From Roseateles_B flavus (GTDB lineage: Bacteria; Pseudomonadota; Gammaproteobacteria; Burkholderiales; Burkholderiaceae_C): 64,000 nucleotides of DNA. Position 1 is the stretch's first letter. The number at the start of each line of letters is the position of its first letter. The stretch is from contig NZ_JBDPZC010000016.1 in NCBI RefSeq assembly GCF_039872765.1, forward strand, positions 9,758 to 73,757. Direction: 5' to 3'. Under the pieces are notes generated by a model. That model was not told the DNA's origin and ran no database searches. It was given only the letters and a program-made list of their open reading frames with translations. Made by a program: the position numbers and the translations under genes. Positions 7,861 to 16,719 of the stretch are shown in pieces.

Positions 7861-10800
7861 TTCTTACACTCGCAGTCGTCGCCAATAGTCCAAGATTTCG
7901 CGGCTAGAGCCTTCTTTATCAACGCCCCGTTAACCCCCAAAGTTCCCTGCCATATGGCAAGCTCCTTGAATCCAAATCCTGCTAATGCAGACGGCAAGGC
8001 CATTCCTGCAGCACTTTTTCCTAGGGAAATAAAACCTGGCGAGAGTGCGCCAAATGTTGCCGCGGTCAAGACCGCTCCGATGTCGACACATCTCGCACTC
8101 CTTCCATCAATCAGCATTTCCTTGCCGATTTCCAGACCTGCTCCGATAAGCGCACCAGGAAGACCGATTCGCCCATCGGGATCAACAGAGCTGACCGGAT
8201 TCCCGGCAACATACGTGTAGGTGTTGATACCGCCGCTAAGCCCTATCGGGTCACTTTCAATGTAGCGGCCAGCGTCAGGGCGATAGTCCCGGTTCCAGTT
8301 GTAGAAACTCCCCGTTTCCACATCTAGGAGTTGCCCTGGAAAGCGCTGGTTGAAAGCAAAGACGCCGAGCCCAGCGGGGCTCTGATCCGCCGCCGAGGCC
8401 CCAAAAGCTTCAGCCCCATCCCAGCGCCAGACGATCGTCTCGTCCGCACTGCGCGTAATCACCCGCGGTGCGCCAAGGTGATCTGAATAGACGTTGTAGG
8501 CAACGTTGCTCAGCGTCGAGCTGGCCGCGGTCCCGGTCTGTTTCAGTACAGCGACCGGCATCGAGCCCAGGTAGACCGTCTCATACAACGGCGCCTGATT
8601 CGCGTCGTACTCCCCCACCAAGCGCCCCGCTTCGTCGTAAACGTAGTAGCTCGCCCCCGAAGGCACCAGCGCTGTGGGGCCCGTCTTGGCCACCCGCTGC
8701 TCCAGCCCGTTGTAGAGGAAGCTCACCTTACCGCCCGCGACGGTGGCGCTGTTCATGCGCCCCCGGTCGCTGTAGCTGTAGCCGACGGTGCCATCCGCCA
8801 AGGTGTTGCCTGCGTTGTCGTAGTTGAACACTTGCGTGCCGCCAGGGGCCTGAGCCTGCGAGATCCGGTTGCTGGTCGGCGAGGTAGTCACGGTGTAGCC
8901 CGTGCCGCCCAAGGTCCTCTGCGTGCGGTTGCCAGTCAAGTCATAGCTGTAGCCATAGCTCGCTCCGCTCAGGGTATGAGCCGTGAGGCGCCCCAGATTG
9001 TCGTAGCTGAAACCTTGGTCAAACACAGCCTGGGGCCCAGCGGCATTGCTGTGCACATAGCCGAGGATCAGGCCGGCCGGATCGTATTGAAGCGTGCGGG
9101 TCATGCCGGCCGCAGTGCCACTGCCGTTGGGATTGCCCAAGGGGTAGCTCACCAGGCGACCAAAGCCGTCGTAAGTGCGTTGGTAGGCCGTCCCGTTTGC
9201 CCAGGTCCAGCCCGTCACTTCGTTGGCACCGTTGTAGGTCACGCTAGACAGGATGCTGACCGTAACGCCTGTGTTGGTGCCCACGCCGTTGGCATTTACA
9301 GGATTCGCGGTGAGTGCGTTGATCCGCCCGGCGGTGTCATAGGTATAGTTGACCTGGAGGCCGCTGGGATAAGTAATGGCCGTCAGCTTCTCTGCCGCTG
9401 GGCCGCTGGTTCCCCAGGAGTACCTCAGAACCTGCGGAAGCTTGCCTGCAATTACTTGTGTCTTGGTCAACACGTGACCCAGGTAATCATATGTATAGCT
9501 CGTCGAGCCGGATTCATCAGTAATACCAGTCAGTCGGCCTTTGCTGTAAGGCACAGGGCTGCCGCCACCGTCATACTCGAAAACCGTGGGCATGCCGCTG
9601 GCATAAGTTGCGCTCTTCAGCCGCCCTAGCATGTCGTAGGTGAAATTTGTGATCTTGCCGCGCGAATCGGTGCGAGCTAGTAAGTTTCCCGCCGAGTCAT
9701 AGCTCATTCCCGAATTTCCCGTGTCAGGACTTGCCTGCTCGACATAGTTGCTCAGCCCATCGACGGAATAGGTTGTTTCCAATCCTCGAGGGTCATTGAC
9801 AGCGACTAGGTTTCCCTGTTCGTCGTAGCGCATCCGGACGCTCGGCGAAATCGACCCCGCCGAAGGCGGCGGGCTATCTATCTGCACCAAGCGGTGCAGC
9901 GTGTCAAAATCTCGGCTTACGGCATTTCCCTTGGGATCCACATCGGCCCAGCGGTTGCCGCTCGGGTCATAGCCGTAAATCCAGGTCATAGCGCCAGTGC
10001 CGCCAGAACCACCGTCATTCACCTGAACGGCAACATGTTCAGATGAACAAGGTGCATTCGTGCCATCGCCGCTATAGATCGCCCGTAGCGAATGGAGCCC
10101 CGCCGTTCCGAGCGTAACTGCCAGTGATGCCTTATTTGCACTGATGGGAGCGTTTCCAAGTGCCGTTGAGCCATCAACAAAGCCGATGGTTCCGGACAGC
10201 GCGGTCCCTTCCAAACTCGCTGTCAGGGTAATCGCCGCGCCGCTAGCAATCGTGTCAGCAGAGCTGCTCAAGGTAAGGAGGCAACTCACCGTCACAACGA
10301 CAGGACTTGAAACGCTGGCCCCGTAGACTCCATCGCCAGCATAGGTAGCGGTAACGCTATGCGTCCCGGAAGCTGAAAAGCCTGTCGTGTAGCTCGCTGC
10401 CCCACCGACAAGAGGCGCCGTTCCAATCGCCATAGCGCCGTCTTTGAACGTCACACTGCCCGACAATGAGGGTGGGCTGACCGTCGCAATGAAAGTCGTT
10501 GGCTGCCTCAGTGCAAGCGAAGCAGGCGAGGCAACTAACGTTGTCGACGAGGAGTTAGACAAGACCTCCTGCACCAACACCGGCGAGCTGCTTGGTGCAT
10601 TGGTCTCGTCTCCAACGTAGTAGGCAGTAAGACTGTACGAACGTGCCGTACTAAATTGATGGACATGTTTGGCGACGCCAGCGGAACTCGTATCGACGGA
10701 TAGATTCCCATACTCACTATCTCTGAATACGACATTACCGGTTGCCGTGGACGGCAACAAAGTGGCCGTCAAGGTAACATTCTGACCAGTAGCCGAAGGC

Positions 10801-12668
10801 GTCAAACTTGAGGAAAAGCTGACTGTTACCGGTGTTCGCTTGGCGCGAACAACTTGTTCGAATGCGGCCGATGAACTGCTCAAATTGGCGTCGTCGCCGG
10901 AAAACACGGCGGTCAAGCGGTGGGCCCCCGCGGTGTCAAAGGTCACCGACATAGCAGGCTGAGAGCCTGCTCGTGTAGGGACAGACGCAATTGCAACGCC
11001 ACTATCGTAGAGGGTCAGCGTCCCCATCGGGCCACTACGAATGAAGGCGCCATCGACCTTTGGATAGATGGTGAACACTTCACCAACGTAGGCGTTAAAG
11101 ACGGAATCCAAAGTTACAGACGAGGTTGCCTTACTCTTCACCGTCTGTGTGAGTGCCGCTGACGTGCTCGCGTTACTACTTACATTTCCATCATAGGTTG
11201 CTTTGATGCTGCGAGCGCCAGTAATAGTAAACGACGTTGTGAGTGTCGCAATTCCGGAGTTGATCGCGGACGTCCCCAATGTGGTGGCCCCATCTTTAAA
11301 AGTCACCGTGCCAACAGTGGCCGAGGGACTCACCGTGGCCTTGAGGGTCACCGGCTGATTGACATAGCTCGGATTCAATTCACTAGCAAGGGTGGTGGTG
11401 GTGGCCACCTTGGCGTTCACCACTTGACCAATCGATGTAGAGATACTCGGGCCATTGCCAACATCGCCAGCATACGAAGCAGTAACGCTATGGGTGCCAG
11501 CGCTACTGAAACTGGTGCTCAGCGTCGCCACACCGCCACTGAGTGTGCCCGTACCCAAATTTGTTGAGCCATCTTTGAATGTCACTGTTCCAGTAGCCGT
11601 AGACGGGCTCACCGTGGCAGTTAACGTGAGAGGTTGACTCACGTAGCTTGGGCTCAAACTAGTACCGATAGTCGTAGCGGTAGTAGCTTTAGCGTTGACG
11701 GCTTGGCTGAGCACAGCTGAGGTACTAGCCGCATTTGCAGCATCACCTGCATACACCGCCGTGACACTAGCATTTCCCGCTATGCCAAAGCTTGTTGTTA
11801 AGGTCGCCACACCGGAGCTGAGCGTAGCGGTGCCTAGCGTTGTCGCGCCATTCTTGAAGGTAACTGACCCGGTTGCGGTAACGGGTGCCAGTCTTGCCGT
11901 CAGAACCACACTCTGCCCCAGGAAACTCGGGTTGATGCTGGAGCTTAGCGTCGTGCTAGTGGCCGCTTTCACTACCTGATTGAGACCGGGCGACGTGCTT
12001 GCAGCATTGGCGCTGTCTCCGACATAGATTGCCGTCAGCACATGAGTGCCAGCAGCGGCAAAACTTGTAGTTAGGGTAGCGGTGCCTGCACTAAGACTAC
12101 CAGTGCCTAGGACGGCCGCCCCATCTTTGAAGGTCACCATACCGGTGGCGGTGGACGGCGTAAGCTTCGCCGTGAGATTCAAGCTCTGCCCTGTGGCGCT
12201 GGGATTGAGGCCGCTGCTCAATACCGTAGTGCTTGTAGCTTTGGCCTTGATCACCTGGCTGATTGCTGCCGAGGTGCTCGAGGCATATGTGCCATTTCCA
12301 GCGTAGACCGCCGTCAAGCTACTTGTGCCAGAGGTGCTGAAGCTGGTCGACAGGACCGCTTTTCCAGCGTCGAGCGAAGCACTCCCTAATACGGTAGTTC
12401 CGCTCTTGAATGTCACCGTGCCTGTTGCCGACAACGGCGTCACGGTTGCCGTCAGCGTCGTTGCCTGAGATACATAGCTTGGGTTCAGACTGGACACAAG
12501 AGCGACGTTGGTAGCGGTTGCGGCTAGCCCAGCCTTGCAACTCAATATCAACAGCAGGAACAGAACTAGGGCCCGCGTAGATGCGATTCCTCGAAAAAGC
12601 AAAATATTTAGCCTTAGCCTAGGACCGATATCACACGGCCACTCTCCGGATGCAGTATCCGACCACAT
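7857..12668 (-). CDS. Secreted Ig-repeat / RHS-YD repeat protein
   Basis: 1603 residues, with a good ribosome site (GGGAGGA) before the ATG at 12668. In order: a basic then hydrophobic Sec-type signal (about 25-50, cleavage near CKAGLAA); nine Ig-like domains of the Big_3 kind (about 50-885), most showing GTVTFKDG and a Thr/Ser-rich A-Y-x-G-D strand; YD repeats (about 890-1450); the Rhs core end with GRYIESDPIGL and VSSVDPDG (about 1460-1505); and a roughly 100-residue variable tail rich in Gly/Ala and hydrophobics, ending DDCECKK. Rhs proteins form a hollow YD shell around a C-terminal toxin. The tail here matches no toxin I know. The signal peptide implies Sec export rather than type VI delivery. 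Confidence 0.85.
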   Translation of the reverse strand: MWSDTASGEWPCDIGPRLRLNILLFRGIASTRALVLFLLLILSCKAGLAATATNVALVSSLNPSYVSQATTLTATVTPLSATGTVTFKSGTTVLGSASLDAGKAVLSTSFSTSGTSSLTAVYAGNGTYASSTSAAISQVIKAKATSTTVLSSGLNPSATGQSLNLTAKLTPSTATGMVTFKDGAAVLGTGSLSAGTATLTTSFAAAGTHVLTAIYVGDSANAASTSPGLNQVVKAATSTTLSSSINPSFLGQSVVLTARLAPVTATGSVTFKNGATTLGTATLSSGVATLTTSFGIAGNASVTAVYAGDAANAASTSAVLSQAVNAKATTATTIGTSLSPSYVSQPLTLTATVSPSTATGTVTFKDGSTNLGTGTLSGGVATLSTSFSSAGTHSVTASYAGDVGNGPSISTSIGQVVNAKVATTTTLASELNPSYVNQPVTLKATVSPSATVGTVTFKDGATTLGTSAINSGIATLTTSFTITGARSIKATYDGNVSSNASTSAALTQTVKSKATSSVTLDSVFNAYVGEVFTIYPKVDGAFIRSGPMGTLTLYDSGVAIASVPTRAGSQPAMSVTFDTAGAHRLTAVFSGDDANLSSSSAAFEQVVRAKRTPVTVSFSSSLTPSATGQNVTLTATLLPSTATGNVVFRDSEYGNLSVDTSSAGVAKHVHQFSTARSYSLTAYYVGDETNAPSSSPVLVQEVLSNSSSTTLVASPASLALRQPTTFIATVSPPSLSGSVTFKDGAMAIGTAPLVGGAASYTTGFSASGTHSVTATYAGDGVYGASVSSPVVVTVSCLLTLSSSADTIASGAAITLTASLEGTALSGTIGFVDGSTALGNAPISANKASLAVTLGTAGLHSLRAIYSGDGTNAPCSSEHVAVQVNDGGSGGTGAMTWIYGYDPSGNRWADVDPKGNAVSRDFDTLHRLVQIDSPPPSAGSISPSVRMRYDEQGNLVAVNDPRGLETTYSVDGLSNYVEQASPDTGNSGMSYDSAGNLLARTDSRGKITNFTYDMLGRLKSATYASGMPTVFEYDGGGSPVPYSKGRLTGITDESGSTSYTYDYLGHVLTKTQVIAGKLPQVLRYSWGTSGPAAEKLTAITYPSGLQVNYTYDTAGRINALTANPVNANGVGTNTGVTVSILSSVTYNGANEVTGWTWANGTAYQRTYDGFGRLVSYPLGNPNGSGTAAGMTRTLQYDPAGLILGYVHSNAAGPQAVFDQGFSYDNLGRLTAHTLSGASYGYSYDLTGNRTQRTLGGTGYTVTTSPTSNRISQAQAPGGTQVFNYDNAGNTLADGTVGYSYSDRGRMNSATVAGGKVSFLYNGLEQRVAKTGPTALVPSGASYYVYDEAGRLVGEYDANQAPLYETVYLGSMPVAVLKQTGTAASSTLSNVAYNVYSDHLGAPRVITRSADETIVWRWDGAEAFGASAADQSPAGLGVFAFNQRFPGQLLDVETGSFYNWNRDYRPDAGRYIESDPIGLSGGINTYTYVAGNPVSSVDPDGRIGLPGALIGAGLEIGKEMLIDGRSARCVDIGAVLTAATFGALSPGFISLGKSAAGMALPSALAGFGFKELAIWQGTLGVNGALIKKALAAKSWTIGDDCECKK
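10020..12520 (-). repeat. Nine tandem Ig-like domain repeats inside the Rhs gene
   Basis: The coding sequence repeats with a period of roughly 270-285 bases. Each unit encodes a domain with a V-T-F-K-D-G strand, a L-G-T turn and an A-Y-x-G-D strand. Units one to five and eight are close to each other; units six (TLTLYDSGVAI), seven (NVVFRDSEYGNL) and nine (TIGFVDGSTAL) are more divergent. Such arrays act as spacers or adhesive stalks in secreted bacterial proteins and can change in number by recombination. The boundaries are approximate. Confidence 0.8.
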
Positions 12669-12730
12669 AGTTCCTCCCTAAATCTGTTTGTATCGCAGGC
12701 GCTTGCCGGCTTCAGTAGATCCAGCACACA

Positions 12731-15286
12731 TCACTGCGGAGATCCGATTACTTGCTGCAAACGCCCCAAGGCATCAAATGATCTTCTAATATTGCGAGCC
12801 AGCAAGCCGCTGGCATCTTGAACCCGCTCGCTGATCCGGTTTCCTGCAGCATCAAGCTCATAAATTACTCGATTACCCACAGTGTCAGAAATTCCAGTGA
12901 GGCGGTGCGCTTCATCGTATTCGTAATTCAGTCCAGAGCCGTCCGGGAAAGTGGACTGGATAACGTTCCCAACACCATCGTAGGAATAGCTTGAAGTTAG
13001 CGGAGTGTGCCCCCCCACCGCCGATGTCACCGCCATCGAATTCAACCATCCACGAGGCGTGTAAGTCATCTCGCTAACAGCCCCATTGGGATCTATGGCC
13101 TTCAGAAGGCGTCCATTCCTGTCGTATCGCACATACTGAGTTACATGACCAGCTGGATTGGTGCGGCTCTTCAGATCCCCAATCATGTAGTCAGCACTTG
13201 AGCTGTCATAGTATTCAAAGGTTGTTGAAAACCCACGTGAATCCACGCTGGTAAGCATTTGTCCAAACTGGTTATAGGTGAAAGAAGAAATTCGCGGCGC
13301 CCCGACCGGAACTGCGGCTAGCCCCAATGCACCCCGATCGTCAGAGGTTGCTTGTTCAACCAACTTGCAAAGTACTGAAATAGGCTTTCCGTTGGGCAAC
13401 TTTGCAGCAATTGGGGCACAGTTCGCAATCGCCCCGCCATTGAAGGGATCGGGCTGTCCGTTATAGACCCAGCTAGTACGTCGCTTGGGTTCTGCTCGAC
13501 CGGTCTCTACACGCCAGTCAGGATGCCAAGCAGTACTAATCTTTCTACTACCAGCCGGCAGATTCGCTCCGGTTGCGACAACCCCCGAGCAGCTATATCC
13601 CGCAGCCAATCCTTCGACACGCACCGTCTCCAAATTCCGGCCATCGGTATATGCATAGCAGGTGCGATTCCCGGAGAAATCATCACGACTCGTCACATTT
13701 CCATTAAAGTCAAATGTGCTATTTTTCTGAGCCGCTGAACAACCCGAGCCGGCCGGTTGCGAAATCGCGGCCACATGAGGAACGTCATTGATACCGAAAA
13801 ACTGCATCGTCCTCGATGCGCCCAGCGGATCGACAAGATCAACTTGGTTGGTTTGGCGATTCGCCACGACAAATCTATTCGATCCATTCGGACCTTCAGT
13901 AGATATTGCATGACCATCGGCATCATAGCTATACGAACCAACTCGAGTGGTAATTCCATTCCAAGTTTCCGACCGCCCAGTCAGTGATTGGAATCCATTA
14001 ACTCCGGGCGCACGAGCCTCTTCCCCCCAGTGATAGCCCACAATCAATCCATTTGGATACTCAACCCCAACCAGCCGATTCTGAGGATCAAAGGAATACC
14101 TATACACCCCCCCTGCCGGATCCAGCATCGTAGACAGGTTGCCAACCTTGCCATATGTAAAATACATGGATCGACCAAATTCATCCGACTGAACAAGGAG
14201 ATAACCGCCTCCCGGGGCAATATCTTTAGAAACCGATCCATCCGAGTAAAAATAGGATGTCTTTCTACCACCCATTGTCCAGCTTGAAAGCAATTGCCCG
14301 GAATTTGCATAGACATCAATATTGTCCGATTCCGTGGTAACCACCCATCGAGTCGAGCCATCTGAATCGATGACCTTTATCGCTGATTCTTTGGGGTTTG
14401 AGCTGGATTGAGCAACACTGTCCGTGACGCTGAACTCCACCAGCGCCCCCTCCCGCGTGGTGAGTAGCGCCTTTTTGGACCCATCAGGATACACAGGGAA
14501 GCAGCTTGATCGGACAGTTTTGGCTGGCTCAATTTCACCTTCTACAGTAGTGACCTCTGTCCACACTTGAGGCAAGCATGTGGCACTAATACTCTCAGCC
14601 TGGTAGTCCGAAAACCCAACATTTCGTGAGGCGACAGATGCGAATGAACCAGAATCACTTCTATAAGTACGCTCCATCTGTAGCGCCCCGCTTACAGATC
14701 GGTAGTCAACCTCTCTTTGCTCCTTCAGACCCGAAGCCGGGAATATTGGGTTGCCATACCCGCATTCATTCCGCTGCTTATCTCGCGTTTTGATAGTTAC
14801 TTCACACCAGGCTTTTTGGAACTTTCCATCTGGAGTGATATTGGAGAATTTATAGGCAGCCCCATCCGGGCAATTAATATGCGCCGCAATAATTCCGGTA
14901 GTAATTGGATCAGACTTCAGAACATAGGTCCCATCTTTCATTTGAACATATCTAAATCTGTTCGCAGACCAAGAGTACAAGTTGTCAATCCCATTAATGT
15001 TCTTGCTCGCGTCATCCAAAAATGGGCTTCCAGAAGCCCGATCAGCATAGAATGGGATTCTCACCAAATACTGATCAAAATGAGCCGCCTGATATTCAAC
15101 AAGGGCGGAAAATGCTTCCCCGAGTGAATCAAAGTAGCCAATGGTTGGCTCCAGATTTGTTCCCCAGCGCACCACTGGTGCCACCTTCAATTTGACGATT
15201 CCTGCTTGGCAAAGCGTCGAAGAGGTCAACAATATTGACAAAGCCAAGCAAGAACTTTCAACTTTCGAGAAGTAGAGCTTTTCCAT
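12731..15286 (-). CDS. Secreted YD-repeat (RHS N-terminal type) protein, lacks core end
   Basis: I use the ATG at 15286 (851 residues); a TTG 30 bases upstream gives a longer frame, and neither has a strong ribosome site. The new N-terminus is a Sec signal (MEKLYFSKVESSCLALSILL, cleavage near LCQAG). Residues about 175-260 carry the ECGYGNPIFPASG...YRSDSG region typical of the N-terminal module of RHS proteins, followed by many YD repeats such as YSYDADGHAI and YEYDEAHRLTGI to the end. It stops at FDALGRLQQVIGS without the DPxGL core or a toxin tail, so it is either an Rhs cut short by recombination or a shell subunit working with the next gene 62 bases downstream. GC is lower than in the flanks. 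Confidence 0.75.
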   Translation of the reverse strand: MEKLYFSKVESSCLALSILLTSSTLCQAGIVKLKVAPVVRWGTNLEPTIGYFDSLGEAFSALVEYQAAHFDQYLVRIPFYADRASGSPFLDDASKNINGIDNLYSWSANRFRYVQMKDGTYVLKSDPITTGIIAAHINCPDGAAYKFSNITPDGKFQKAWCEVTIKTRDKQRNECGYGNPIFPASGLKEQREVDYRSVSGALQMERTYRSDSGSFASVASRNVGFSDYQAESISATCLPQVWTEVTTVEGEIEPAKTVRSSCFPVYPDGSKKALLTTREGALVEFSVTDSVAQSSSNPKESAIKVIDSDGSTRWVVTTESDNIDVYANSGQLLSSWTMGGRKTSYFYSDGSVSKDIAPGGGYLLVQSDEFGRSMYFTYGKVGNLSTMLDPAGGVYRYSFDPQNRLVGVEYPNGLIVGYHWGEEARAPGVNGFQSLTGRSETWNGITTRVGSYSYDADGHAISTEGPNGSNRFVVANRQTNQVDLVDPLGASRTMQFFGINDVPHVAAISQPAGSGCSAAQKNSTFDFNGNVTSRDDFSGNRTCYAYTDGRNLETVRVEGLAAGYSCSGVVATGANLPAGSRKISTAWHPDWRVETGRAEPKRRTSWVYNGQPDPFNGGAIANCAPIAAKLPNGKPISVLCKLVEQATSDDRGALGLAAVPVGAPRISSFTYNQFGQMLTSVDSRGFSTTFEYYDSSSADYMIGDLKSRTNPAGHVTQYVRYDRNGRLLKAIDPNGAVSEMTYTPRGWLNSMAVTSAVGGHTPLTSSYSYDGVGNVIQSTFPDGSGLNYEYDEAHRLTGISDTVGNRVIYELDAAGNRISERVQDASGLLARNIRRSFDALGRLQQVIGSPQ

Positions 15287-15415
15287 CACTGAAGCAATCA
15301 CAAGAAAATTAATCAACGTTGAAGCTCAACGCAAAGCCAGAAGCGACCAAATTCAAACTTGGCACGTCAAGTCAGCAGAAAAGGCGAAGGCTGTAAAAAG
15401 TGCTCCTATCGAAAG

Positions 15416-15894
15416 GGCGGTCTCAAATCCAAATTGCAACACCTTGCCGCTTCGGCAAGGTGTAAATATGACGAGAATATTCCGGCAGATGCAGGCCGTA
15501 GAGTGCGTGACGTTGGCCGCGCTGCGACAGCAAGGCAAGAGCCGCTGAGGTGCTGGGTAGCAGCGCGGGCAGGCTGAGCCGTGAACTGGCGCGCCACCAA
15601 CATCCGGGTGTACTTTTGCGGTCCCCACAGACCCTGCCAGCGAGGCTCCTGCGAGAACACCCAACGGGCTGTTGCGTCAGGCGCTGCCCAAGGGCACCGA
15701 CCTGTCGGTCCACGAGCAGCAGGCACTGGATTCCATCGCCCCCCCTGAACAACCGCCCCCGCCAAACCCTCAACTGGCGCAGCCCCATTCAGGCCTTCTG
15801 CGACCTCATGCAAGAGGTCGCCGAACAGACTCGAGCAACAATCCATTGACATTGCAATCTAGGTGGGGTGTTGCAATTCAGATTTGAGACCGCC
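15416..15894 (+). mobile_element. Deleted IS30-family element (MITE-like)
   Basis: The ends are 28-base inverted repeats (15416-15443 and 15867-15894) that differ at only two positions; each starts GGCGGTCTCAAATC and ends AATTGCAACACC. Between them are pieces of an IS30-type transposase on the plus strand in different frames: an N-terminal helix-turn-helix part (around 15490-15600, including LSRELARHQHPG) and a C-terminal part (15672-15850) with LPKGTDLSVHEQQALDSI and LNNRPRQTLNWRSP, both hallmarks of IS30 transposases. The catalytic middle is missing, so it cannot move by itself but could be mobilised by a full-length relative. No clear target duplication was found next to the ends. Confidence 0.75.
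15440..15462. terminator. Strong hairpin at left end of IS30 remnant
   Basis: Ten-base perfect arms (CACCTTGCCG and CGGCAAGGTG) around a three-base CTT loop, directly inside the left inverted repeat. It would work as a stem in either orientation, but no T-tract follows. Its likely role is to block read-through transcription into the element; this is inference. Confidence 0.5.
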
Positions 15895-16133
15895 GCGCCC
15901 TCAGGTCAAAAGAATATTTCACAACCCCTCCCATTGATATTATTTGACGAGATGCAATAGCCGACCTCAGCGACTGATTGCAAGCCAACCAAAAGCAGCA
16001 TGACATGCAGAACGCGGAGCCGCCTCTCAGTGGCCCAATCGCGACAGCTCGCACGCTACTGATTTTTCCAAAGAATTGACACCCCTCTTTAGGGGGTAAT
16101 TTCTCCAGAAAATCCGTGAATTAACAGCACCTT

Positions 16134-16151
16134 CACCGTGATTTCACGGTG
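16134..16151. repeat. Perfect inverted repeat
   Basis: CACCGTGA and TCACGGTG separated by TT. An 8+2+8 palindrome such as this is the size of a dimeric regulator or recombinase site. The function is unknown. Confidence 0.5.
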
Positions 16152-16181
16152 GATCACTGATTCCTTCTTGATTCTCATCAA

Positions 16182-16221
16182 CCCGCCACGCGGTACATGC
16201 CGTACAGCACGCTGTGGCGGG
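16182..16221. repeat. Inverted repeat, hairpin-forming
   Basis: CCCGCCAC at 16182-16189 pairs with GTGGCGGG at 16214-16221. The 24-base loop contains two copies of GTAC. It could be a hairpin of an attachment or transfer-origin region, or a terminator. No T-tract follows on the minus side; the plus side has GAATTTTTCT directly after the right arm, so a plus-strand terminator is possible. Confidence 0.45.
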
Positions 16222-16282
16222 AATTTTTCTCCGCCCACTCCTACTCAACGCGGGGCGACAAATGGACGCGCACATCGAGCCA

Positions 16283-16299
16283 ATGGGGATATTCCCCAT
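16283..16299. repeat. Perfect inverted repeat
   Basis: ATGGGGA and TCCCCAT around TAT. It lies about 160 bases beyond the stop of alpA. Operator-like in size; the binding protein is unknown. Confidence 0.4.
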
Positions 16300-16347
16300 G
16301 GGCGATAAAGCCGGCCGAGAATCTATATGTATGCGCGCCATTACGGG

Positions 16348-16365
16348 GATGTCATGAATGACATC
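16348..16365. repeat. Perfect inverted repeat
   Basis: GATGTCAT and ATGACATC around GA, the same 8+2+8 layout as the repeat at 16134. Possible operator or recombinase half-site pair near the edge of the element. Confidence 0.45.
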
Positions 16366-16458
16366 GTCAAGAATTCATATTGCATGGAAGCGCGATGACT
16401 GATATAGATCGGCGCACGTACCAGATGGAGACGCGGTCCGGCCGGCGCTTCTTGGGAA

Positions 16459-16719
16459 TTAGGGGACAGCTGCAACATCGCCCTGCGCTGCGATCCAGGC
16501 GCGGACGTCCTCCACTTTCCAGGCGGTCACCCGCTGAGACAGCTTCACGGGAGCCGGGAACGTGCGCGCCGCGACGCGGCGCCAAAGCGTCGAATGGGAG
16601 AACGGCAGGAACAGCAGCAGACGAGCCTCTCGCACGAAGCCGATGTCCGGCAGACTGGTCGGGATGGGACTGACAACGCAAGCAGGCGCATTGGCTGGCA
16701 GTAGCGTGGTGGTGGGCAT
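16459..16719 (-). CDS. AlpA-family helix-turn-helix regulator
   Basis: 86 residues; GGAG eleven bases before the ATG supports the start. The second half has the AlpA pattern: FVREARLL, then STLWRRVAARTFPAPVKLSQ, then TAWKVEDVRAWI, which is the winged-helix fold of excisionase-like AlpA regulators found near the ends of many integrative elements and prophages. AlpA proteins bind DNA as activators of integrase/excision or of element maintenance genes. It is the leftmost recognisable gene of the conjugative element. The N-terminal 25 residues are an unconserved leader and the true start could be further downstream. Confidence 0.8.
   Translation of the reverse strand: MPTTTLLPANAPACVVSPIPTSLPDIGFVREARLLLFLPFSHSTLWRRVAARTFPAPVKLSQRVTAWKVEDVRAWIAAQGDVAAVP

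Larger units (their letters stand above)
15895..16458. other. Non-coding stretch at the left edge of the ICE
   Basis: No convincing gene in 564 bases. It separates the Rhs/IS30 region from the first conjugative-element gene (alpA) and carries four notable inverted repeats, listed separately. The left boundary of the integrated element probably lies here, but I could not find a direct repeat partner for an attachment site inside the window. Confidence 0.5.

Noticed and set aside
10020..12520. Regular repeat considered as CRISPR or satellite DNA
   Set aside because: The period (about 280 bases) and the in-frame Ig-domain code show protein repeats, not CRISPR spacers.
15406..15852. 148-codon minus-strand frame
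   Set aside because: It lies across the IS30 remnant, whose transposase motifs are on the plus strand.
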